From Lewinellaceae bacterium (lineage in GTDB: Bacteria; Bacteroidota; Bacteroidia; Chitinophagales; Saprospiraceae): a stretch of 64,000 nt of DNA. Shown here one piece after another: positions 25,038 to 33,574 of the stretch. Position numbers and translations under genes: made by a program. Below the pieces are notes generated by a model. That model had not been told where the DNA came from. It ran no database searches and saw nothing but the letters and a program-made list of their open reading frames with translations. Location: NCBI GenBank assembly GCA_020636405.1, contig JACJXW010000005.1, positions 992,001-1,056,000 of the forward strand, read 5' to 3'. How positions within the stretch are numbered: position 1 is the stretch's first letter; the number at the start of each line of letters is the position of its first letter.

Positions 25038-25118
25038 AACGAATCACGAATCACGAATCACGAATCAACGAATCACGAATCACGAATCACGAATCAACGA
25101 ATCAACGAATCACGAATC
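25038..25118. repeat. tandem array of ACGAATC units facing an inverted copy
   Basis: Eleven units, ACGAATC or AACGAATC, run from 25038 to 25118. Just before them, 25000-25032 holds the inverse form (GATTCGGGAATCGTTGATTGG-type), so the transcript can fold into a hairpin with a short loop at about 25033-25037. It begins at the kdsA stop codon. Confidence 0.85.
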
Positions 25119-25253
25119 CCCAGGCAGCGTTTTCCCCTTCAAGGGAATCTTTTAGATATAAAAAGAGTTAGAAAAACAACGCGAGTAGCGTTCATTGACT
25201 CTTTGTTCAAAAAAGGCTAATTTGTATTATTCACAATAAAAAGGAGGCAGCCT

Positions 25254-25700
25254 ATGAGAAACTTTATACTAAGAAACCTAGCTCTGACAGTCCTCCTCTT
25301 GTTCGTAAGCTTCATAACCTATGGGCAACAGGTGGAAAAAACCCTGGTAAAATCCTTCAACCTGCAGGGGAACCAGGTGGTCACGCTTCAGATGGATGGC
25401 CCTATTGAGGTAAAAACCTGGAACAACAACTTCCTTAGGGTTCAAATGCAGGTTACCCTGAAAGAAGGTAGCGAAGCGCTACTGAAGTCCCTGGTACAGG
25501 CCGGCCGTTACAACCTGCGTTACGAAATGGACGGAGAGGCTTACACTGTGCTGGCGCCCCAGCTGGGCCTCGAGGTAAAAGTAGGGGGTAAGCCCTTGCA
25601 GGACGTTGTGTCCTACCTCGTTTATGCCCCCGAAAACGTCATCGTAAAAGTACCGGAAAGTAAGAATGCCGGAGGTGCGGAAGCAACCTCCTCCCTCTGA
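25254..25700 (+). CDS. secreted protein of unknown function (paralogue of 25833-26477)
   Basis: 148 residues with signal peptide ALTVLLLFVSFITYGQ. The body is a short beta-rich domain: VVTLQMDGPIEVKTWNNNFL, VQMQVTLKEG, LVQAGRYNLRYEMDG, YTVLAPQLGLEVKVGGKPL, and ends at PENVIVKVPES. The order VEKTLVKSFNL ... IEVKTW.NN ... GRYN... is repeated in the next gene, so the two are diverged tandem duplicates. DUF4097-like adhesin/auto-transporter strands are a possible distant relation but I cannot establish it. It is followed by its own hairpin terminator. Confidence 0.6.
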   Translation: MRNFILRNLALTVLLLFVSFITYGQQVEKTLVKSFNLQGNQVVTLQMDGPIEVKTWNNNFLRVQMQVTLKEGSEALLKSLVQAGRYNLRYEMDGEAYTVLAPQLGLEVKVGGKPLQDVVSYLVYAPENVIVKVPESKNAGGAEATSSL

Positions 25701-25725
25701 ACAACTTTTGAATAAGGTGAACGTT

Positions 25726-25762
25726 ATAAGGGTGTAATGCTGATATGGTATTACACCCTTAT
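25726..25762 (+). terminator. hairpin terminator between the two paralogues
   Basis: ATAAGGGTGTAAT (25726-25738) pairs perfectly with ATTACACCCTTAT (25750-25762), 13 bp with an 11-nt loop, followed by TATTTG. A modest T-tract makes it a partial terminator. Confidence 0.7.
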
Positions 25763-25832
25763 TATTTGAACGGGCTAATGAATACGGCCCGTAAAAAAAT
25801 ACTGGTTAAGCCCGTTCCGAACTTTAATACCT

Positions 25833-26477
25833 ATGAGGATCATTATTTGGGTCGCTGTCCTGATGCTGGCCAGCACTACCGCCTGCGCTCAATTGGTCAA
25901 GACTATATTCCAGACCTTCGAAATACCCGATAGTACTACGCTGATCACTTTCAAGATCTATGAAAAAGATGCTGTTGAGGTGGTCCCCTGGGCTGGCAAT
26001 AACATTATGACGGAAAGTAACATCAAGCTTTACTATGCTTCGCGCGGCGTATTTGACCATTTGCTGGAAAAAGGACGGTACAATTTTGAAGTTCTCGAAA
26101 ACGGCAATGAGTTTACGGTGAAGTCTGTCAAAGAGCGGCAGATGGAGATCAAACTGAGTTCGGCCGGGCAGGAAGGCCAGTACGGCAAAGATAAAAGTGA
26201 GAATGTGAAGGTCCGGGTCTTCATCCCCGATGGGTTTTCCCAGCAATCTCCAACGGCTTGGGCCCGTCCGCGCAAGGAAGTAGATGAGGAGCGCATTGGG
26301 GCGTACCGCCCCCGTAAGAAACTGGCGAGGGAAGGTGGCACGGTGAGCGAGGAATTGAAGGATGCCATTCCGGAGGCGCCCAAAGATACTGTTGAAGAGC
26401 AGATCTTTCTGCCCCTGCCCGATTCTACCTGGCGGCGGCAGCCGGGAACGTTGGATAAACCAAAGAAAGATCAGTAG
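25833..26477 (+). CDS. secreted protein of unknown function, paralogue with basic/proline tail
   Basis: 214 residues, signal peptide MRIIIWVAVLMLASTTACAQ. Residues 21-125 repeat the layout of the upstream gene (LVKTIFQTFEIPDSTTLITF, VEVVPWAGNNI, LLEKGRYNFEVLENGNEFTV, VKVRVFIPDGF). From 126 on it has a charged, proline-rich extension (RPRKEVDEERIGAYRPRKKL ... WRRQPGTLDKPKKDQ) absent from the shorter copy. The stop TAG shares a base with the GTG start of the FAD enzyme gene, which suggests translational coupling. Role unknown. Confidence 0.65.
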   Translation: MRIIIWVAVLMLASTTACAQLVKTIFQTFEIPDSTTLITFKIYEKDAVEVVPWAGNNIMTESNIKLYYASRGVFDHLLEKGRYNFEVLENGNEFTVKSVKERQMEIKLSSAGQEGQYGKDKSENVKVRVFIPDGFSQQSPTAWARPRKEVDEERIGAYRPRKKLAREGGTVSEELKDAIPEAPKDTVEEQIFLPLPDSTWRRQPGTLDKPKKDQ

Positions 26478-28036
26478 TGGTAAGGGAACTGGAACTGAAA
26501 TTACTGCCGGCGGAAGCTGCGGATGCTGCCTTTGTAGAGCAGCGCGCCATTCAGAAGAGCCGCCTCAATGCGCGGGAAGTGCAGGATGTAAAGGTGTTGC
26601 GCCGGTCGATCGATGCCCGGGGTTCCCGCCCGTTCGTCCGCCTGAAGGTAGCCGTTTACGCTGGCGAGCACTACGAGCCGGAGCCTGCTTTGCTGGATGG
26701 TTTCCATGCGGTCGATGCCGGCCAACGGGTGGTCATCGTGGGTACCGGCCCTGCGGGCTACTTTGCCGCCCTGGAGTTGATCGAGCTGGGCCTGCGGCCC
26801 ATTCTGGTCGACCGGGGTAAAGACGTGCGTACCCGCCGCCGTGACCTGCGCGCCATTCAGCAGTTTGGGGAGGTCAACCCGCACTCCAACTACTGCTTCG
26901 GCGAAGGGGGCGCCGGCACCTACTCAGATGGAAAACTCTACACCCGTTCTCATAAGCGCGGCGACATCGAAAAGGCCATGCGCCTGCTGGTGGAGCACGG
27001 CGCCGACCCGGATATACTTATCGACGCTCACCCCCATATCGGCTCCAACAAATTACCCAAGATCGTGGCCAATATCCGGGAGACCATCCTGCACTACGGG
27101 GGGGAGATCCATTTCGACAGCCCGGTTACGGACTTCCTCATCGAGGATGGCCGCCTGCGGGGTGTGGTGGTGAATGAACGGGAAGAATACCGGGGAGAGG
27201 CGGTCATCCTGGCCACCGGCCACTCGGCGAGGGACATCTACTACCTGTTGCATCGCCGGGGCATCCTGATCGAGCCCAAGCCGTTCGCTTTAGGGGTTCG
27301 CATCGAGCATCCGCAATCGCTGATCGACCGCATACAGTATAACCAGTCGCCCCGTGATGAACACCTGCCGGCTTCGAGTTATCGCCTGGCCTGCCAGGTG
27401 GATGGCCGCGGCGTCTTTTCCTTTTGTATGTGCCCGGGCGGACTGGTGGTTCCGGCCGCGACCGCGCCGGGAGAGATCGTGGTGAACGGCATGTCCATGT
27501 CTCGCCGGGATTCCGCCTTTGCCAATTCCGGGACGGTGGTGGCGGTAGAATTGGAAGACCTGGCGCCCTTCCAGCACCACGGTATTTTTGCCGCTCTTGA
27601 ATTCCAGCGCAGTGTGGAGCAGTCCATGTTTGCCGCCGGCGACGGCAGCCAGAAGGCCCCGGCTTTACGGCTGACGGACTTTGTGGAGGGCCGCCTTTCT
27701 CAAAGTTTACCGGATTCCTCCTACATTCCCGGCCTGTATCCGGCGCCGCTCTACGAACTGCTCCCGCCCGCCATTTACGCCCGCCTCCGGGAAGGGGTCC
27801 GTGAATTTGGACGCAAGATGAAGGGCTACTTTACCGAGCAGGCCAACGTCATTGGAACCGAAAGCCGGACGAGCGCTCCGGTCCGCATTCCCCGCAACCG
27901 CGAAACCTATATGCATGAAGGCCTTCCCGGGTTGTTCCCTGCCGGCGAGGGCGCCGGCTATGCAGGGGGGATCATTTCAGCCGCTATGGATGGACAGAAT
28001 GTAGCCCGGGCGGTGGGCCGATACGTGGGCAGGTGA
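26477..28036 (+). CDS. FAD-dependent dehydrogenase of the COG2509 type
   Basis: 519 residues from a GTG that overlaps the previous stop (TAGTG). An N-terminal ~80-residue domain is followed by the dinucleotide-binding motif VVIVGTGPAGYFAALELIE (about 85-103), the NYCFGEGGAGTYSDGKLYTR block (about 140-160), a mid FAD/substrate region (ATGHSARDIYYLLHRRGI, KPFALGVRIEHPQ) and the C-terminal FAD motif FPAGEGAGYAGGIISAAMDG. This combination defines a widespread but poorly characterised family of flavoproteins; GeneBank-style names vary. Reaction not known. Probably cytoplasmic, no signal sequence. Coupling to a secreted-protein gene may be incidental. Confidence 0.85.
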   Translation: MVRELELKLLPAEAADAAFVEQRAIQKSRLNAREVQDVKVLRRSIDARGSRPFVRLKVAVYAGEHYEPEPALLDGFHAVDAGQRVVIVGTGPAGYFAALELIELGLRPILVDRGKDVRTRRRDLRAIQQFGEVNPHSNYCFGEGGAGTYSDGKLYTRSHKRGDIEKAMRLLVEHGADPDILIDAHPHIGSNKLPKIVANIRETILHYGGEIHFDSPVTDFLIEDGRLRGVVVNEREEYRGEAVILATGHSARDIYYLLHRRGILIEPKPFALGVRIEHPQSLIDRIQYNQSPRDEHLPASSYRLACQVDGRGVFSFCMCPGGLVVPAATAPGEIVVNGMSMSRRDSAFANSGTVVAVELEDLAPFQHHGIFAALEFQRSVEQSMFAAGDGSQKAPALRLTDFVEGRLSQSLPDSSYIPGLYPAPLYELLPPAIYARLREGVREFGRKMKGYFTEQANVIGTESRTSAPVRIPRNRETYMHEGLPGLFPAGEGAGYAGGIISAAMDGQNVARAVGRYVGR

Positions 28037-28243
28037 TCAGGAGTCATGCAGATATCAGGGCAGCCCAGAAAGTACTTCCGTTTTCACCCCACATTTTGCA
28101 TCCAGCCTCAATGCCCCCTGTTTTTTTGCCCCTTTTCCTCTCCGAGAAAATCTCAACGGGGGCGCTGGTATATGCCGGAAAATGACGAACTTGATGCCCG
28201 CCAGAACAATCCAGGGTTAGTCCCTTCCATATAAACCATTCAG

Positions 28244-28663
28244 ATGAAAAACATTGTAGACCTGCTGGGCAGAGCGATGCTCTCTTTTATTTTCCTGTAC
28301 GAAGCTTACGATTCCGTTTTTTACTTTAAAGAGACCAGGGAGAAGATGGCGGCTTACGGCCTCACCTGGAACCAGGACCTGCTTCTGGTTGGCGCCATCA
28401 TTGTGTTGCTCCTGGGCGGCACCATGCTGCTGATCGGCTACCGTGTCGGGTTGGGTATCTCTATGCTCCTTCTGTACTGGGTGCCGGTGACCTTCATTGT
28501 GCATTCTTTCTGGAATGACCCGGAGCCTGCCCAGCGCCTCCAGTCCATCCTGTTCATGAAGAATATTGCCATCATCGGAGGGATGCTGATGGTATGGGCC
28601 AATGGGGTAGGGAAGTACAGTGTGAAGCGATTGTTTGCGACGACGCACGTTCCGGGAACGTGA
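28244..28663 (+). CDS. DoxX family membrane protein
   Basis: 139 residues with four predicted helices: about 5-22 (LLGRAMLSFIFLYEAYDS), 44-65 (DLLLVGAIIVLLLGGTMLLI), 70-88 (VGLGISMLLLYWVPVTFIV) and 106-125 (ILFMKNIAIIGGMLMVW). The GRAMLSFIF start and FMKNIAIIGGML motif are typical of DoxX/SURF4-like proteins, whose role in respiration or redox homeostasis is not settled. The stop overlaps a short palindrome CACGTTCCGGGAACGTG (28646-28662), and the channel gene converges 14 bp beyond. Confidence 0.8.
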   Translation: MKNIVDLLGRAMLSFIFLYEAYDSVFYFKETREKMAAYGLTWNQDLLLVGAIIVLLLGGTMLLIGYRVGLGISMLLLYWVPVTFIVHSFWNDPEPAQRLQSILFMKNIAIIGGMLMVWANGVGKYSVKRLFATTHVPGT

Positions 28664-28677
28664 AGGTGTGGGTAGTT

Positions 28678-29508
28678 TTAGTTCAATCGTTCCCCACAAT
28701 ACTTGCAATAAACGGCATCATCCGCATGCCCTTCGCCGCCACAGTAGCGGCAGGCCTGGGTATTATTGCTGCGGCCGGCCTTGCTGACGGTGGCTACCAT
28801 TTCGGCGGAGACGATCCCGGTTGGTACGGCGAGGATGGCATAACCCAGGAGCATGATGAAGGCGGAGAGGAACTGCCCCAACCCGGTTGCGGGAGTGATA
28901 TCGCCATAGCCAACGGTAGTAAGGGTGACGATGGTCCAATAGATCGCCCGGGGGATGCTGGAAAAGTCTTCATTTTGGCCGCCTTCAACGAGATACATTA
29001 CCGAACCGATAATGATGACGAGCAGCAGGATGAAAGTCAGGAAGACCGTGATCTTCGCCCGGCTGGCCTTAAGCGCGCGGACGATGGTTTCGCCTTCCGA
29101 AAGGAAATGGCCGAGCTTAAAAATGCGGAAGACTCTCAGGAGCCTCAGTGCCCGGATGACCAGCAAGTACTGGGTGCCGTAAATGATCAGGCTGATGTAA
29201 GTAGGAAGGATGGCCAAGAGGTCGATGATGCCAAAAAAAGAACCGGCGTATTTGGCCGGCCGGTACACACAATACAACCTGAGAAGGTATTCAATGGAGA
29301 AAATGATGGTAAATGTCCATTCCAGAGCATAGAAAAAGTCGCTGTAGCGTGCCTGCAGCCCCTGAACGCTCTCCAGCATAACGACCAGCACACTGGCCAT
29401 GATCAAAAGAAGCAGGCCGATATCAAAGGCTTTTCCCGCGGTGGTGTCGGCTTCGAAAATGATTTCGTGTATCTTTTCCTTAAGTTTATCTCTTTGGCTG
29501 GTGGGCAT
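28678..29508 (-). CDS. voltage-gated potassium channel with C-terminal zinc ribbon
   Basis: 276 residues from MPTSQRDKLKEKI (ATG at 29508; open frame upstream is not protein-like). Six helices S1-S6 lie at about 25-235. The S4 voltage sensor VIRALRLLRVFRIFKLG has five regularly spaced arginines, the pore helix leads to the potassium filter TLTTVGYGD, and S6 follows. This fits a tetrameric Kv/KvAP-type channel in the inner membrane. Unusually, the C-terminal tail holds two CxxC pairs, CRYCGG and CKYCGE (last 25 residues), an apparent rubredoxin-like zinc ribbon that could tetramerise or sense redox/metal. Confidence 0.88.
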   Translation of the reverse strand: MPTSQRDKLKEKIHEIIFEADTTAGKAFDIGLLLLIMASVLVVMLESVQGLQARYSDFFYALEWTFTIIFSIEYLLRLYCVYRPAKYAGSFFGIIDLLAILPTYISLIIYGTQYLLVIRALRLLRVFRIFKLGHFLSEGETIVRALKASRAKITVFLTFILLLVIIIGSVMYLVEGGQNEDFSSIPRAIYWTIVTLTTVGYGDITPATGLGQFLSAFIMLLGYAILAVPTGIVSAEMVATVSKAGRSNNTQACRYCGGEGHADDAVYCKYCGERLN

Positions 29509-30106
29509 GGTTATTATTTTTTCGGATAAAAAATACAAAGCTTTGGACGGCCTTCCATATTTTGATGGAGTTTTGTTTGCGGTTGTAAATCGGATGCGGG
29601 CATATTTCCGGTGAAAAAATATCTGATTAATATTTTTATATTCGATTATTTTTAATTTATTTTGTTGCCTCATCATCGTAGCAACACCGTTCCCGAACAA
29701 AGACGCAAAAATACAAACCGAGAGCTTTGAGAGGCGTTTTTTCTACACCAAACAGCTAATAGATGAATGCAAGCCGGGTATAACCGGCCGTCGGTACCTT
29801 TCGCAGGGTTTATGCAATGGAACCTGAATGGAACGGCCTGCCGGCACGGCTTGTAAGAAATGTCAATTGTCAAAGAACCAACTTCAAAAGGGTAACTTTT
29901 TTTGGGGATCTCCGTATATAATTGGCAACAGGCTTTTGTTAGTAGATAGGCGCAAAAAAAGTCCGGTTACCTGTAGTGCGTTAGGAGAACGGAAAAACAG
30001 GTAACTCCGCATTGAGAAGCTGGCCAGCAGAGCCCCCTTTAAGAGCAGGGGCTGCAGCAGCCCGGTTCAGCGGCATTACTTTTTTGGCAACTAAAATCGG
30101 AAGGCC
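29509..30106. other. 598-bp spacer without recognised gene
   Basis: It separates the channel gene from the LytTR gene and must hold both promoters. A possible -7 box TAACTTTT at about 29893 lacks a clear -33. Nothing else with structure was seen. Confidence 0.4.
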
Positions 30107-30868
30107 GTGATAAAAGCCGTTATCGTAGAGGACGAAGTCAAAGGGTTGAATAACCTGAAAAACCTCCTTGGCAAGTATTGCGAAGAGATCGAGGTTATCG
30201 GGGAAGCCACTACCAATGAGGAGGCGTTGAACCTGCTGGCCGGCCCGGATATCGACCCGGATGTAGCCTTCCTGGACATCAGCCTGCCGGATGGGCAGGT
30301 TTTTCAACTGCTCAACCAACTTCGGCCGGTAAACTTTGAGGTCATTTTTGTAACAGCCTATCAGGATTTTGCCATTAAGGCATGCAATTACAGCTCGATA
30401 GGTTACATTCTCAAACCGATCGACCCCGACGAGCTCAAGGATGCGGTAGCCCGCATTCGCCCCCGGCGTGAAGGGCAGATCGACCGGCGCCTGGATATTT
30501 TCAACAGCTACTACAACAATCCTAACGCCTTCACCAAGATGAGCATCTCTGCTTTGGATGGCATCTATTTCGTTAACATACGGGATATTGTTCGTTTTGA
30601 AGCAGAAGACAATTACACGCACATCTACCTCCAAAGTGGAGAGCGAATAACGGCCTCCAAGACCATTAAGGCCTACGAGGACCTGCTAGCCCCCTTCAAT
30701 TTCTACCGCGTTCATAAACGGCATGTTATTAACCTAAACTACATGCGAAAATTTGTCAAGGGTGATGGTGGCTATCTAATTATGGATGATGATATCAAGA
30801 TTGAAGTTTCCCGCCGGCGCCGGCCTGCTTTTATGGAGCAGATGAAACGCCTGCAGGAGGGCCTCTAA
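30107..30868 (+). CDS. LytTR-family response regulator
   Basis: 253 residues from a GTG start. Receiver domain (1-120) with acidic pocket VEDE, phospho-acceptor Asp57 in VAFLDISLPDG, Thr in FVTAYQDFA and Lys in YILKPIDP. A LytTR DNA-binding domain fills about 150-250 (YFVNIRDIVRFEAEDNYTHI, ITASKTIKAYEDLL, FYRVHKRHVINLNYM). It should bind direct repeats near target promoters after phosphorylation by a LytS-type kinase. The matching kinase is the gene at 31365, with the small peptide gene between them; target genes are not evident. All catalytic residues are present. Confidence 0.92.
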   Translation: MIKAVIVEDEVKGLNNLKNLLGKYCEEIEVIGEATTNEEALNLLAGPDIDPDVAFLDISLPDGQVFQLLNQLRPVNFEVIFVTAYQDFAIKACNYSSIGYILKPIDPDELKDAVARIRPRREGQIDRRLDIFNSYYNNPNAFTKMSISALDGIYFVNIRDIVRFEAEDNYTHIYLQSGERITASKTIKAYEDLLAPFNFYRVHKRHVINLNYMRKFVKGDGGYLIMDDDIKIEVSRRRRPAFMEQMKRLQEGL

Positions 30869-31139
30869 GGGCCTTGACCTTTTCCTCTAAAAGGCGCACC
30901 TTTGCGACTTCATTTCTTGGCTGTCTACCTCATCCAGGCATAGCTACATACCCAGTTGACGATAAACAAGCGGAAACAAGATGCAGGTTTTGCATGGGGT
31001 TTCCTTTTATTTATAATAAAAAAATGTAAGCCGGGCTTGCCCTTTGGCTTCGTGTCAATAGAATATTTTTTTACTTTTACTGACCAGTAACGGTATCTGA
31101 ATGAAACACTTTGATCCCGTGTACGCAAAATAGAATACT

Positions 31140-31283
31140 ATGGGAAAATCCAAGAAAAACCTAGACGACCTGAAAAAGGACCTCAAAACGATTAAAAAAG
31201 GCGATATGAAAAAGATCGTCGGGGGTAAAAAAGGAAAGAACAAGAACTGGAATAATGGTTGCGGCGGCATCGTTCCGCAGTAA
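31140..31283 (+). CDS. double-glycine leader peptide, 47 aa (putative secreted signal or bacteriocin-like precursor)
   Basis: ATG at 31140 to TAA at 31283. Residues 8-29 form an amphipathic leader with the pattern L-x-x-L...L-x-x-I...M-x-x-I-V-G-G, ending at Gly28-Gly29. That is the double-glycine cleavage signal read by C39-peptidase ABC exporters. The predicted 18-residue core is KKGKNKNWNNGCGGIVPQ: basic, with Asn/Gly and one Cys. The gene lies between a LytTR response regulator and a LytS-type kinase on the same strand and has a strong terminator 27 bp after its stop. No maturation enzyme or C39 transporter lies in the window. It is too short for routine gene calling. Real gene: likely; function as pheromone: inference. 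Confidence 0.7.
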   Translation: MGKSKKNLDDLKKDLKTIKKGDMKKIVGGKKGKNKNWNNGCGGIVPQ

Positions 31284-31309
31284 GCATTTCCAAAAATATA
31301 GTATCTTGA

Positions 31310-31348
31310 GGGCTATATCTCTGTCTGAAGAGATATAGCCCTTTTTTT
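31310..31348 (+). terminator. strong intrinsic terminator after the small peptide gene
   Basis: GGGCTATATCTCT (31310-31322) pairs perfectly with AGAGATATAGCCC (31329-31341) over 13 bp with a 6-nt loop, followed by seven T. It separates the peptide transcript from the kinase gene (start 31365), which therefore needs its own promoter or read-through. Confidence 0.92.
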
Positions 31349-31364
31349 TATTCTTATTTCAGCT

Positions 31365-33290
31365 ATGTTTATTGGAAGCCCTGTTCCGCAAGCCATCAAT
31401 ATCAGTGAGCTGGAGTACAAGCTCCGCCATCAGAAAGAGCCCTTGCAGCGCCTGATCTCGCTGGACAAGCTCATCGGCCATTACATCTACACCAAGGTCC
31501 GGCGTGCCCAGGAATTGCTCACTGAATTTAGCAGCATCCTGGACGAATACGATAACCCCGATTTCAGGCTCAGTTATCACTGGTATTCCGCTACCATTGA
31601 CAACCAGTTGTATAATTTTTCCGCTGCCGAAGAGCATTTTTTGAAAACCATCGACATACTGGAAGAGCGGGGCACCATCAAACAGCAGGCAGAAGCCTGT
31701 ATCGACTATGCCGGGGTATGCATGAACCAGGAGAATATGGACCGGGCCACCAAGTACCTGGAAAAGGCGGGCAAGCTGCTCAAAAGCTTCCCCGATGACC
31801 GCTTGCTTGCACGCATTACCTGTCGGGAAGGATTCATGAACCTGCACTATGGCAACTACTCCCGGGCCATTGAGCTTCTCCTGGCGGCCGATAAGAGCAT
31901 CACCATGCTGGGGCAGCCGCTGGAGCTGAAGGATTATTACTTCCTGGCGCTCATCCACTCCGGCCTGGGTAAGGTATACGAGCGCAACGATGACCGGGAA
32001 AAAAGCGTGCGGTCCTATCTCAAGGTGGTTAATATGTGTGAGACGATGGGCATGCGCACCCGCCTGTCCTGGCATTACCTTAATGTAGGTATCGGTTATA
32101 TCGCACTGAATGACCAGGAAAAAGCCGAAGCCTATTTTCGAAAGGCCATCGATGTCACCGATGACATCAGTGAGTATGCCCGCGCCAGCGCTTATGCCAA
32201 CCTGGGCTACTGTTATTATGAAAAAGGCCTGTATAAGGAAGCCCTGGAGCTCTTCGACCGGGCAGAGCACCTGTATAAGCATAAATCGGAAGAGGATTAT
32301 TACAACTTCTCCATCATCGAAGCCTGGCGGGGCCGCCTCTATCAGGAACAGGGGGAGCATGAACGCGCCCTGGCCCACTATACCCATGCCCTGAACTATG
32401 CCGAGCTCATTAAAGACTATAAACAGCTGGCAGGGGTCTGTAAAGATTTTGCCAATTACTATGCGGGCCTGGAGGATTTTCGGAATGCCTTCCACTATCA
32501 ATGCCTGCACGACCAATACCTGGAGAAGAATGTAGAACAGGTCGACAAGCGGAAGCAACTGGAACTGGAAGTCAAATACGAGGCCGAAAAGAAAAAGCAG
32601 GAGACGGAACTGCTGCGCCTGCAGGCTACCCGCCTTCAGCTGAAGGCCCTGCGCGCCCAGATGAACCCGCACTTCATGTACAACGCCCTGAATTCCATCC
32701 AAAACTACATCACTTCCAACGAGATCACTTCAGCCGCCAAATACCTGGCCAAGTTTGCCCAGCTCATGCGGCAAAGCCTGGAATACTCCGACATGGAGAT
32801 CATCTCCCTGGAAAAGGAGATCGAGTTCCTGGAAGACTACCTCTTCATCAACGAAAAACTGCGCTTCGAGGACCGCCTCAAATACGAGATCATCATCGAT
32901 GAAGAGATAGAAGAAGACATCCTCGGGGTACCCACCATGATCGTGCAGCCCTATGTGGAAAATGCCATTGAGCATGGCTTGCGCACCAAGCGGGACGGCC
33001 TGATCAGGGTCCTGTTCTTCCTCTACGATGAAGATACCATTCTTTGTGTGGTGGAGGATAACGGCATCGGCCGGGAAAAGGCCCGCCAACTGAGAATGCA
33101 GGACCCCCAGTACAATAACCACCGTTCCCGGGGTACCAACATCACCGAGAAACGCCTGGAGATCCTTCACAATTCCAAGGATAAGGATACGTTCGTTCAT
33201 ACCATCGACCTGGTGGATGAAGAATCAGGCGAAGCCAGAGGGACCCGGGTGGAGATCATGATCCCCATTATGGAGATCCAAATAAAATAA
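31365..33290 (+). CDS. soluble TPR sensor histidine kinase, LytS type
   Basis: 641 residues. From about 30 to 395 there are roughly nine TPR units (e.g. ACIDYAGVCMNQENMDRATK, ALIHSGLGKVYERNDDREKS, AYANLGYCYYEKGLYKEALE). A coiled coil (about 395-432) joins them to a His_kinase domain with MNPHFMYNALNSIQNYI (His436) and an HATPase_c domain with QPYVENAIEHGL (N533) and DNGIGREKA. There is no signal peptide and no membrane helix between the TPRs and the kinase; in most Bacteroidota TPR kinases both are present. The sensor therefore should sit in the cytoplasm, like Gram-positive TPR peptide receptors. The LytTR regulator and the small peptide upstream are the likely partners. Confidence 0.9.
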   Translation: MFIGSPVPQAINISELEYKLRHQKEPLQRLISLDKLIGHYIYTKVRRAQELLTEFSSILDEYDNPDFRLSYHWYSATIDNQLYNFSAAEEHFLKTIDILEERGTIKQQAEACIDYAGVCMNQENMDRATKYLEKAGKLLKSFPDDRLLARITCREGFMNLHYGNYSRAIELLLAADKSITMLGQPLELKDYYFLALIHSGLGKVYERNDDREKSVRSYLKVVNMCETMGMRTRLSWHYLNVGIGYIALNDQEKAEAYFRKAIDVTDDISEYARASAYANLGYCYYEKGLYKEALELFDRAEHLYKHKSEEDYYNFSIIEAWRGRLYQEQGEHERALAHYTHALNYAELIKDYKQLAGVCKDFANYYAGLEDFRNAFHYQCLHDQYLEKNVEQVDKRKQLELEVKYEAEKKKQETELLRLQATRLQLKALRAQMNPHFMYNALNSIQNYITSNEITSAAKYLAKFAQLMRQSLEYSDMEIISLEKEIEFLEDYLFINEKLRFEDRLKYEIIIDEEIEEDILGVPTMIVQPYVENAIEHGLRTKRDGLIRVLFFLYDEDTILCVVEDNGIGREKARQLRMQDPQYNNHRSRGTNITEKRLEILHNSKDKDTFVHTIDLVDEESGEARGTRVEIMIPIMEIQIK

Positions 33291-33391
33291 GTTTTTACCG
33301 TTTCCTAACTTAACCTAACCACTCCCTGTCTTTAGGGCGCCATACATTCATCGGCCGGGTTTCTTTCCTTTTTACCCCTTATCTTGGCATC

Positions 33392-33455
33392 AGTTTTCTC
33401 ATAGTATGTTTGTTTGAACCTCCTGCACCAATCCCTTCGGTGCAGGCTTTTTTTT
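33392..33455 (+). promoter_or_regulatory. promoter-hairpin-T-run unit 1 (possible tiny RNA)
   Basis: AGTTTTCTCATAGTATGTT (33392-33410) contains a perfect -7 box TATGTTTG (33405-33412). Only ten bases later CCTGCACC (33422-33429) pairs with GGTGCAGG (33439-33446), followed by eight or more T. A transcript from here would be about 40 nt and little more than the hairpin. The -33 box is weak (CTTG, 18-bp spacing). Confidence 0.55.
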
Positions 33456-33574
33456 GCCCATACCTCACCTTTTTCCAGCTTCTCCTTGCCACATTCTGCT
33501 CAAACAGCACCATACCGTAGGCCGGATTACCCGGTAAATAATTCTCATGAATAAAAGCCCGGCAGATGATTATC

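Noticed and set aside
25038..25118. possible CRISPR array
   Set aside because: Units of 7-8 bp without spacers and no cas genes; a short tandem array.
28046..28234. 62-aa open frame before DoxX
   Set aside because: No hydrophobic, charged or conserved pattern and no start context; probably noncoding.
31055..31270. 71-aa minus-strand frame over the small peptide gene
   Set aside because: It reads the lysine codons of the peptide as phenylalanine, giving a false hydrophobic protein; the plus strand has the GG leader and the terminator.
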